Part shown: positions 1 through 10,200 of the stretch, one piece after another
Layout: every line of letters starts with the position of its first letter
Numbering within the stretch: position 1 is the first letter of the stretch
Source: Saccoglossus kowalevskii
Lineage: Eukaryota; Hemichordata; Enteropneusta; Harrimaniidae
NCBI RefSeq assembly: GCF_000003605.2
Contig: NW_003106596.1
Span: 139,236 to 161,007, forward strand
Length of the DNA stretch: 21,772 bases
Direction: 5' to 3'
Notes under the pieces: generated by a model
Seen by the model: the letters and a program-made list of their open reading frames with translations, nothing else
Told to the model about the DNA's origin: nothing
Database searches by the model: none
Program-made: the position numbers and the translations under genes

Positions 1-2689
1 TATGTGTGCCTTATCGATCAGGGTGCGACGCGACGACCAAGGACCTTTAAGAGGTTGCAACTAATTTGTGAAGATGAGGAATATATAAAGCAAAATATTT
101 TTCTCAGTGAATTGTTCCATTAATTTAACTGGCAGCGACAAAAATAGAAATTCGTGTTCTGAAATTTATTTCCATGAATGAAAAAAATGACTTTGCATTC
201 AATCCTACGTCCTGTATAATACATACAGTTAATAAATGTAACCCCAAGTTTTTTGCTTCGGATCTTAAAACAGCCAATCACGAGGAATAATTTAGAACAA
301 TTTCAGTATGTGTCCCAGAAGTGTGTTACCATCCTCAAAAAAATAATATTATACAAAATTTCTAAAGCGCATCGACCGTTACGTGACACAAACACTTATG
401 TCAACATCCATGCTCAGACACGTACTGCCCTGTACAATCCACCGTCCACATCGCGTGATCGGTGATGTCAAGTAAACGTTATTAACCAAGAATTACAATT
501 CTGAACTTTAATCCTTTATTTCCACATCCACCCATTCCTAAATCGGCATGGCCCACTTCTCGCTAAACTAACTTAAACTTAAAGATAATACCAACAAATT
601 GTGCGTATGCTCTTTAGAGTTGTATCACGTGTATTATTGAATCGTGATGCATTTATCATAAGGAGTAATTGGCACATGCGCGACTAACTAACGTAATATC
701 TCGATCGGAGCGACTGAGGTGCTAACATGAGTTACACAGTTTACATGAAATACTAATCTGATCTGACAGCTGTCCAGCAAGTATCTTTCACTCGTCTGAT
801 AACCTACCAAAACATGACAGTGACCAGTGTAACCTATGATGAAGTCGGGCAGCGACAGATTTTAGTCTGGTAAAACGTTCTATCCAGTCACGAATCCGCC
901 CTCTCCAATTCTACCCACACGATAAATTAGTATGTCTCGGTTACCATCAAAAACAGTGCATTCCATACCATTATAGTTTGATATTTTGTACTGTCAAAGT
1001 TTATGTGCAACAATTTAATATATTTATTCTATGATTTTTTTGTTTTAATTTAGTGCAAACTAAATGCACAAGTTAAATTCCCCGCGTCACAAACAACATG
1101 CGGACACATACATTCAAACAATTCATGATCAGAACGACCTGTCATATAACGATGAGCCTCAAGAAAACTAAAACTGATATTGGCATTCAGGATGAACAAA
1201 AACGGAAAGTCGTCACCTGCGCATGCGACAAATGGCCATAGCGTGTCATTGTTTCCAAACAAGCATCTACCCATGGGCCAGTACTTAAAATTACAATTGA
1301 CTGCAGCGAATAGTATATTTGCTCCATATCTGAAACTACTTGTCAACTGATCTCGTCAGCAACTTCAGACATCATTTGGTATTAATTATAAAGCGTCACA
1401 GTTGTTGCTTGTTGATGGGTGTCGTGGCTAGCCAAAAGTTAGACCAATCAGAGAGCAGATTGTTTGTTGACAGGTTTATTAGACGAATCAAATTTTGCCT
1501 TGTATATTAATGCTTCGACGTATTGATTTTATCGGTGATTTACAACTACAAAATGCGGCACACAATGGCATTTGTACTACTTTAAATCTGATGGACAAGC
1601 AACCCTTGACCAGATCTTATTTTGAGACTCCAATATAACGGCACTGGGCTACTACACCACGTTCTAGTTATAAATCGCAAATTCCACTGCAAATCATTGC
1701 ACCAACATTAAATACCAACATATTCAATCACATAATAGTCTGTTTGATAGTATTCCACCTTAAGTATTTTGTATAAAAAAAAAAAAACGTTTCTATCATG
1801 TTATTTCCACCATTATTTGTTATGCTAAATTTTCACTGGCTCTCAATTGCAATTGTACATTTTTTCATATCTAATTGACTAGATAAACGAAAAATAAGCA
1901 TCATTTTACAGTTACGCAGTGAAGAGATATAGAATTTGGCACAATTGTACTACTCGGCTAGTTGGATATTGTTTGATAAAGTTAAGTGATCAGCGCCCTC
2001 TATTGACAGATAGCGTTCTCTATTTTATCTGCTCAGTTCAAATTCTAATAAAAAAACATAACATTTTGTAAAAGACAATGTGCTAATCAGTATAACCTCA
2101 CGATTCACTTGCAATTGGAAAACAGATATACACATAAACTAATAGTTAATGTAATAAGTAAAACGCCCACAGTCTCTGTGTAGCACAAGTCTATGTTACA
2201 ATATACAGTGAAACTATTTATTTTCACTGACATTTAATATTTCACTATTTTGATGTTTTGAGCATATTCACTGTGCTCTAATTTCACGAATTTGTCAGGG
2301 ATACATTCAGTTTAATTTATTGGTATTTTTCATGTTCACGTAGATTACATTTATCGGATTCAAGTTTGTATTAATGTCATGAATTTGTTTTCGCGTATCT
2401 GTTGACCGACTTAATTAGTTGATTATTAGCGAATTGCTGTGTTATGTCTGTCATCGTCTAGGCCTAATTGAAGTTTTGGACGGAACTTGGCTCAGTGATT
2501 TGGAACTAATTACAAGATACCGTCGCTATTCTGACATCCGTAGTTATTAATGAAGTGAACGATTAATCAAAAGATATGACGTATTCAGTACTTAGTGTGA
2601 TTGGCTTTATGATTGAAGTTTACGCCTTAGAGTTTTTTTACTGCTTTGTAATTGGTTAGAGTTGTGAAAATGAATAAAGAGAGTTTGAG
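1..2689. other. Non-coding 5' region (flank or intron 1)
   Basis: No exon, RNA gene or intact element could be supported here apart from the MITE fragment at 1209-1279. Open frames are short and without recognisable domains. I looked for an ATG followed by a signal-peptide-like stretch and a phase-0 donor and found no convincing one. An A run at about 1776-1788 is the only notable low-complexity tract. Confidence 0.6.
1209..1279 (+). mobile_element. Truncated copy of MITE family A
   Basis: The stretch GTCGTCACCTGCGCATGCG followed by a CATAGCGTGTCATTGTTT-like core and AAGCATCTACCCATG matches the left two-thirds of the elements at 9594-9739 and 20402-20540. The outer end of the left repeat and everything right of GGCC are missing or replaced, so this is a degraded fragment. 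Confidence 0.75.
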
Positions 2690-3030
2690 TTGGTCTTGAC
2701 GAGCACAGCACGATAGACGCAGTAGAGAGAGAGGCAGTCGAGAGTCCAGTTCAGGGGCGAGCCTTGAGGCAGTCCAGTCTTGGGCGAGTCTTGGTTCAGC
2801 CTTGTGAGAGTCTTGGGGACTTTTCCCCAAGGCGCTGTGTCTGGTAGAGTGCTCGATTGACCGACTAAGACGAGAGCTGAAACGTATTTCGTTGTGCGTG
2901 CCTTATTTGACTGTAAAGTAAAGTGACTTTCCCGATCCCGTACCTCAAGGGGACGAGATATAGAGACGAGACGAGTTTCCCCCCTGGCAAGTGTGGAGAA
3001 CCCCGTGGAGAGGATTTACCCCCTGATATT
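2690..3030. other. CpG- and GC-rich block with short degenerate repeats
   Basis: This stretch stands out from its AT-rich surroundings by many CpG dinucleotides. Its part at 2759-2818 is built of five decayed 10-15-bp units of the form GAGYCTTGRGGC. An AATAAAG precedes it near 2673. It could be a promoter or untranslated first exon of the downstream gene, or a solo LTR (the AATAAAG followed by a GC-rich tail suits R/U5). No primer-binding site, TG...CA ends or duplicated target site could be defined, so its nature is open. Confidence 0.35.
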
Positions 3031-4113
3031 AAAACCCAGTGAAAAGGATAATTTTCAATGGACGTTTTCTACGCACATCATAATATAGTAAAAAAGCATA
3101 TATCTGTGCCTTCTACCAGCTGCTGATGATGTGCAGATTTAATGTAATATCTCAGTGCTCAGAGTAAGCCTACCGAATTTTACGTAATGAAACGTAAACA
3201 GATTTCAACTCTTTTTTTTCTGGCTAACAATAACACTCTTTTCGGACAGTATCAATCGCGCTCATCGTCCTTGTCCTACTTGGCTTTTTACACTAGTATA
3301 AATAAAAGATCATAGTCTACATATGATAGCACGGATAACACAGATTTAAATATTCCTTTGTGCTATGTCGATTTCCCAACTGTCTGACTAATTGAATATC
3401 ATCAACCTTAACACGAAGGTACAACAAGATGAAACAACTTATGACGTCAAAACAGATAATAGAGTTAAAGTTCCGTTGGCTTGGTGCCAAGTTTTGTTCC
3501 GTGTATGATTTTCACGTGTGTTAATAACTTAATTAAAAAATAATAATTAGAAGGCATATGGAATATTTTCAAACAATTTCTTTTCAACTATTTTTTGTAA
3601 ATTTCGTTAAAAATAAAAAAAAAATAGTAAAATACACAAAAAAATGTGCAAAGTGTTGCACGTAAACATTGAATGGAAAAGATTATGGTATTGAATAAGA
3701 GAACATAAGAGAGTAAAATATTGCATAGAAAAGAAAAAATAGATATGCATTGTCAAAAATGAATTAGCGTATTAGAAGTGACCAATGACTAATCACAAAT
3801 TTGTACTGAAATGTCAGCTTTCAAATAATATTACCAATGAAAGTAAATATGAACATAGATATACAGTAACACAATGCCAAATTTCGAATCGAATATTAGC
3901 AATATATATATAAAATATATAAAAGCAAAATAAACGCCGTACAGTACATCTGATATTTATCTGGTTGCTATTTTTAATTCGCAAAGCATAATAGCATAGT
4001 ATATTATAGAGTGTTTACAATTATACAGATGCATTCTGTATAATGAAGTGTTCATAAAAATTCAATAACAGATTTGTTTGTTATTCTGTATTAGTGTATA
4101 TAAAATCGAGGCA
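3031..4113. other. AT-rich non-coding stretch
   Basis: Very AT-rich, with A and T runs and a short TA tract near 3901-3922. No coding or RNA feature was recognised. Confidence 0.6.
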
Positions 4114-4126
4114 TTTATTGTACTTT
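4114..4126. repeat. SINE target-site duplication, left copy
   Basis: TTTATTGTACTTT here is repeated exactly at 4572-4584, bracketing the SINE at its A-rich tail end. Confidence 0.85.
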
Positions 4127-4571
4127 TTTTTTTTAAATTTTTTTTTAATAAACGTATTTGTGCCAGGCGTCAGTTCCGGACATTCAATGTCGCTGTTGTC
4201 TCTCCTGACTTTATTTTGTAAGTGCAAATTGCAAGTGCTAGTGCTGACAAATAGTGTGTCATTTCCTGTTTGGGACTCCATGACAGGGCTGAGTGGCCAT
4301 CTCCCTATCAAATGGCAATTTCACTGCGCTATCCTAGCGTCAACCAGGCTCGGTCGAACACAAGCACCTGTGGACCTTAACCAAGGTTCCCCCAAAGTCA
4401 CATTCGTTAGTGAATGAATCCCGGCCAGTGGAATTGGCCTTCCCATTAAGTCTGTGGCACACTCCCCAGGTAGGGGGTCGCCCCTTTTGATGTTCAGCCT
4501 ATGGTAGGATTTGAACTTGGGTCTACCGATCATGAGTCTGATGCGTCAACCACTAAGCTACCAGTGACCGG
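4127..4571 (-). mobile_element. tRNA-derived SINE, apparently full length
   Basis: On the minus strand the element starts with a tRNA-like head. TAGCTTAGTGG (complement of 4550-4560) fits the pol III A box, and AGTTCAAATCC (complement of 4507-4517) fits the B box, with about 32 bp between them. The intervening sequence resembles an anticodon arm with CAT in the loop, suggesting a tRNA-Met-like ancestor. A body of roughly 370 bp follows and ends in an A-rich tail, seen as T runs at about 4127-4146 on the plus strand. Exact 13-bp repeats flank the element, as expected for LINE-mediated insertion. I could not assign the body to a named SINE superfamily. Confidence 0.88.
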
Positions 4572-4584
4572 TTTATTGTACTTT
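4572..4584. repeat. SINE target-site duplication, right copy
   Basis: Identical 13-mer to 4114-4126, next to the tRNA-like head of the minus-strand SINE. Confidence 0.85.
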
Positions 4585-5977
4585 ATATAGTAGTTTATGA
4601 AATGTAAAGTTAGGACTGTTTGTTTATTAAATTATACTGCCACCATCATCAGACTCGATTCTCAGCGATGCATATAGTGTGTCAACATAGATTGTTTGCT
4701 TTTGCAGTTGAGACGGTATAAAATCATGATAGTATATTATCTACGAAAATTTAAATCTATTGGTAGCGCACGCATTTATTCAAATGAGATGTGACTATTG
4801 TCATTATAAGTTGTATTGATCCAGCATACAATAAATAATCTGATTGGTTTGAAGATGAGATAATTATTTAAATCGTAGCCCATTCAAATATGAGCATTTC
4901 AATTTAAAAAATTAAAATGAGTGTAGGTGAATATGTATTACATATGTATTCAGCGGAAATCGCAATTTTTAAATCATCTTATATTGTGTTTATGTAAACA
5001 TCTAAGAAGCTTCCCCCAAACATCGAGCTAGGTGAAACCTGAGTAGGTGAAATGAGAATGGAAACGTATCCAGGGAAACAACCTGTGAAATCGCGAGCTG
5101 TTTTTGTTTGTTTGTACAACCACCTTCAAGTTTGTCACGATCAAGCTCAGATAGATTTGAAGAGATGCAAATTACGCAGTATACATTAGATGGTATTTTT
5201 CACCCTAATTGTCAGCATTGAATTCACAGTGTACAAACTGCATTCTTATTATTTTAGATTGCCTATTTAGCGAAGATGAGTCTAATAAAATTGTCCACGA
5301 ATAGCACTGTAGCTTCAAACTCGATAAAACCATGTTCGCAAGAGAATGCACGACCGCATCTTCTGCATTGCGAGTATACAATATACCTAATACTGAATAT
5401 TATAACTTTCTTTTGTTTATAGTTTCTCAATACTTCTAAGCATGGAATATTATTTATACAAGACGAAACGCGCATGAGAAGTGCATTCAAATGACAAGGC
5501 ATGGGAACCGCCATTGACAGTGTCAATATTGTGTTTATTCTGTTCTCGTCCGCAAATAAAACAAATCTTTCGGGATATCTACTACTAACATACTAAATGA
5601 GATACGACGACACCGCACCATACGGTTATCACTTTGCTCTCATCAAATGTTGTTTTACGTCACGGAAGCGCGTCGACGCTAGTTGGCGCCACGTATAGTT
5701 TTGGTGAAATTAAAGTATAATTTCAATATATTCGTGTTAGGTATCTAATTTGTCACAGAAACTTTAAATAAACAAACAAAACGTTGTCGTATATTTTATT
5801 TCTACATTATAAGAATCTTAAATTTCCTAATTACTAAATAATGTCTCAGCATTGTCATTTTCTTGCATTCTCTTTAACTTTTAAAACAACCAAATAAGTC
5901 ATATGACAAAACGCTAATAATTCAAATTGGATTATTATATATCATCCCTTTTTTATTATTTTATCATTTTATTGTAG
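4585..5977. other. Non-coding region just upstream of the first NPC1 exon seen
   Basis: AT-rich with no recognisable gene. The region up to 5977 ends in a pyrimidine-rich tract and the TAG acceptor of the exon at 5978, so at least its end is intronic. No TATA box or signal-peptide exon could be supported. Confidence 0.55.
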
Positions 5978-7276
5978 CTCATTAGAGGCGAGTATCCCTA
6001 CTTACATGACGATGATACATGTATCTGGTACGGAGAGTGTGGGGACAGTAACATAACTGGAAAAACGGTCAACTGTCTGTATAACAACAGATCTCTTCCA
6101 TTAACTGATACACTTGGTATTGGCATGCTGGAGGAGGTTTGTCCTAACCTGGCTTTCAAAGATGAGACGACCGGGGAATACATGACTTGCTGTGACACGG
6201 AGCAGCTTGGCACATTACAGAGACAAACAGCCTTCACACAATCTGCTTTTGCACGTTGCCCGGCATGTCTAGCGAACTTTATGAACCTGTACTGTCAGTC
6301 GACCTGTAGCCGACATAATAGCAGGTTTGTCAATGCCACGGTGATACTAGAAAGGGAAGAACACAACGAAACACAGATTTATGAGGTTGACTACTACCTA
6401 ACGCAACGGTATGCCGATGGCTTGTTTTACTCTTGTAATGAAGTCATCTTCCCCTCCACAAACTCCCCCGTGATTGGACTCATGTGCGGCTCGTATTCTG
6501 CCGAAGATTGCACAGCTCAACGATGGTTAGACTATATGGGGAACATTGATAACGGAGTAACGCCTTTTCAAATGAATTTTATCATAACACCGAACGGCAC
6601 CGACATCGGATTCGGAATTGAGCCTATGAATACGCGCTTTGTACCTTGTAATGAAGCACCCACCAATGACACCTACTCATGTAGTTGCCAGGACTGCTCG
6701 TTGTCATGCGGCGATGCTTTAGAACGACCCCCAGAAGAGGAGCCATGGCTCATAGCCGGTATAGACGCCATTCTCTTCATAATGATAATGGTATTCTGTT
6801 TGTTTGTGGTAGTGTATCTCGGACTTCTAGCTTTTTACTATATAAAGGTGAAAGAAAGTAATGTCGATTATGATTTGGATGACAAGGAACTTTATGTAGA
6901 CCCCGATGAAATTAGCTGTTTTGATAAGTCAGCATATAATCTAGATAAATACATGACCATAGGGTTCACCCGTTGGGGCATCTTAGTAACATCTCACCCC
7001 ATAAAAGTAATTGTTATCGCGCTTATACTCGTCACTATATGCGGCCTTGGAAACATGTTCATAGTCATCACAGTTGATCCAATTGATCTGTGGGTTTCTG
7101 AAGACAGTCAGTGTTTAAAAGAAAAAGAGTACTTCGATACACACTTTCAGCCATTTTGGAGAATAGCGCAGGTCATCATCACAGCAACTGAACATAATTC
7201 TTCTATCTACGAATCTTGGCCAAATGGAGTTCCCGAGAATTTCGGACCTGTTCTGCAAAGAGATTTCCTACATCAG
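5978..7276 (+). CDS. NPC1: NPC1 exon: N-terminal sterol-binding domain, TM1, TM2, start of lumenal domain 2
   Basis: Residues 1-433. The acceptor ...ATTGTAG precedes 5978, and its TAG would be an in-frame stop, so the frame must come from an upstream phase-0 exon. Residues 15-22 read CIWYGECG, the family's N-terminal signature. Asn32 (in VNC) and Gln76 (in CCDTEQL) align with human Asn41 and Gln79, which contact the sterol 3-hydroxyl. CSCQDC closes the domain near residue 235. A short acidic proline linker (PPEEEP) follows, then a hydrophobic segment at about 258-288 (TM1) and another at about 342-362 (TM2) leading to VDPIDLW. Many NxS/T sites lie in the lumenal parts. The donor is CATCAG|gtaata, phase 0. 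At 1,299 bp this exon is much longer than the others. Confidence 0.96.
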
Positions 7277-10200
7277 GTAATAACATTTTACAATGAACAG
7301 GTCATTTCTGATTTAAATGGCCAGCCTAGAAGGGGAGATACAGCTAAAGTAGAACTAATCTCGCCATAGTGTTGCTATACTCTGCAATAAGTGTTGCGAT
7401 ATATGCCTCGTCCGTTGCTATGCTACAAAATATTGTATAAAGAAGAAGTTTATTTTGATAGTTGTTTTATTTCGTAGAAAAACAAACCCAGTGTAATATT
7501 AGTTCAACAATGATATGAAATCAGGCAATCATACCACCTTTAAATGTCATTTTATGAACCGGGTCTCATCCTTATACAATGAATTACATCTGTGCATGTC
7601 TTTCAGGTTCTGATTATGCAAGATTATTTAAACTACATGGAGGTGTACTATGAACCAGACGACGAATACATCACTTCGGCTGATATATGCTACAAACCAC
7701 TTGAACCGGATAATATGCACTGTGCGATACAGAGTGTGCTACAATATTATCAGAACGACCATGAGTTGTTAAATAAAGTAGTACACGAAGAGGGTGATGA
7801 GTACTCAGCGGATTACAGAGATCATTTCCTGTATTGCGTAAAGTGAGTTTTTCGCTCTGCGACATCTTTTGAAACCGATTTAAATCACATTGCATCACAA
7901 TTTGAATTTCTGTTTTTTTAGTTTAAAGGTATGCTTTGATTTGTAAATTTACATTTCCAGTTTTAGCATGCGTCGGATTTGCTGGCTATAACGAAAATTC
8001 ACCAACTCATTTTTTGTCTTAGCTCACCTACATCAGTTCAGGATACAACACCGTATGCAGAACCTTGTCTAGCAGAGTATGGTGGTCCGACCTATCCGTA
8101 TACTTGTATGGGAGGATATGACGGTAAATATAAACAAAAAAAAGATTTTCGATTTCAAAAAATTCGACACTAATATATTTCCTGTTACCAAATATTAATA
8201 TGTTATTTTAATTTCAGACGATAACTACAACAATGCCACCGCATTATTAATAACGTTCTTGAACGACAACTACATAGACAATGACAAAGCCGTAGACAAA
8301 GTTGACACCTGGGAGGGAGCCTTTCTTGAAGTTGTATCTCACTGGAACAATTCAAATTTTAGTTTGTCCTACTTTGCAGAGGTGAGACTACATCGATTAT
8401 CTAGACTAATTAAAACAAAATCTTTTGATCTATGCTAAATAATAATAATAATACAATTTATTATATGATTTTTATGATTATATTGTATTAATGTCATACT
8501 CATACATGCACACTGCTAGATCTACATACATTTTTAGTTTTGAAGCTGTTACTCTTATTGATCAATACTATTGCAATCTTTTTTTTTCTAGCGGTCGATT
8601 GAAGATGAGCTGATTCGTGCAAGTAAAGCAGATATTTCTACCATCGTCATTAGTTACATATTTATATTCTGCTACATTACGTTAGCTCTTGGTGAAATCT
8701 ACCATTGTGACCGTTTACTGGTAAGAACTCTCCCTATGACGAAGTTTCTTTTTTCTTGTACTTCAGTTTTTGTTTATATATAGAATGTATGGAATGTTGC
8801 AGATGTAAACATTCACAAGATAAGTAGCTCACCTCATCCCAAAGGTTGCATGTAACACTTTTTCACCACCTTTCTTTCTTATGACAGATTGACTCCAAAG
8901 TGACTCTCGGGTTAGGAGGAATCCTGCTTATTCTGTGTTCAGTATTTGCAGCTATGGGAGTCTATGGTTACATAGGTGTTGAATCTACACTCATTATTAT
9001 TGCAGTGGTGCCATTCTTGTTGTTAGCGGTTGGTGCCGATATGATGTTCATATTCGTTCTTGATTACCAGGTATGCTACTTTCACTCGCTGCACTGAATT
9101 CCTTATGTCAGATAACTTGATCATTGTACAGTTAGCATCACATCTAATATTCAAAATTCGGGAGTGTGAACTGGTTCAGGAGAGGAAGTTGGGATCGATA
9201 GTATAATTTTCTTATGCCCTCCAATACCATAGTCTGGCCAATAAATTGTTTACCAAATGGGAACTCATTTATAATCTTTAGTAGAATCACTTCGCATATA
9301 GTGATGACATCATCAAAATATGTCGACATTATATTGTCCCAAATCGCGCTATAGAAGTCAATAGAAGTCGATCATTACAAAATAATCATTCCAGCTGTTA
9401 TCATACAGGGAATATTATTTTTGCGAGTAAAATGGTAAACCTAAACATGTCTTTAAGAAGGGTAAATAATTCATCATAAAAGCGGCATGCTGTAAATGCC
9501 ATGATAAAGGACAGATTAATCACTGTATACTTATCAATGGGAAATGAAAAATGCTTCATAAAATGTGAGGCCCTGAATTGAAAAAGTATTTAAGGCAGGG
9601 GGTCGTCACCTGCGCATGCGTCAGACGTGTCATTGTTTACAAACAAGCGTCTACCCATGAGCCTGTGCGTTTTTAGCGTGTGTTGTTATCGTCGCTTGGA
9701 ACTCAATTCCCGCGCGTGCGCAGGTGACGACCCTCCCGCTTTAATAATACCCTACTTGTAATATGCATCTCTCTAAAACTAAACACCATCGATGCAACAG
9801 TGAGACACAAAACGAAGATCCCACATCAAACATGCAAAAAAGATAGGGGGAAGAGCACAGTATTCAGAACAAAACAAACAAACCTTGAGATAAATGTACA
9901 AGCACGTACTAAGACGGAGGCAGGCAGTGACAGCACCAGGAGGGAATGGAATAATGACAGACTGTTCCTGACATATATTAAGGGAAGGTGGGCATAAATT
10001 ACAGGCATATTATAAGCATATAAAACTCACAGAGCACTTCACCGATGTAAGCAGAGATGTACCTATTTAAAACACTTTGAGAAGCTAACCCTCATAAGCA
10101 GATGTTTAGTGGGATCATCTATTGAAGTCTGGCATTCAATAAGATCAGTATAGCTTTTGCCCAAAATAGTATATTCCACTATTTCCCTCTGTTGGATCCC

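Noticed and set aside
1050-1346. 98-codon open frame on the minus strand
   Set aside because: It overlaps the MITE fragment, has no recognisable domain, and is of a length expected by chance.
4094-4417. Open frame with a hydrophobic start that looks like a signal peptide
   Set aside because: It reads through the T-rich tail and body of the minus-strand SINE; the hydrophobic residues come from TTT and ATT runs.
5501-5594. ATG frame (MGTAIDSVNIVFILF...) as a candidate signal-peptide exon
   Set aside because: It has a hydrophobic core but no phase-0 donor at a suitable place, and the frame ends in a stop.
7277-7369. Continuation of the first exon frame to the TAG at 7367-7369
   Set aside because: The next conserved NPC1 block starts at 7607 in phase with the donor at 7276, and the extension has no NPC1 similarity.
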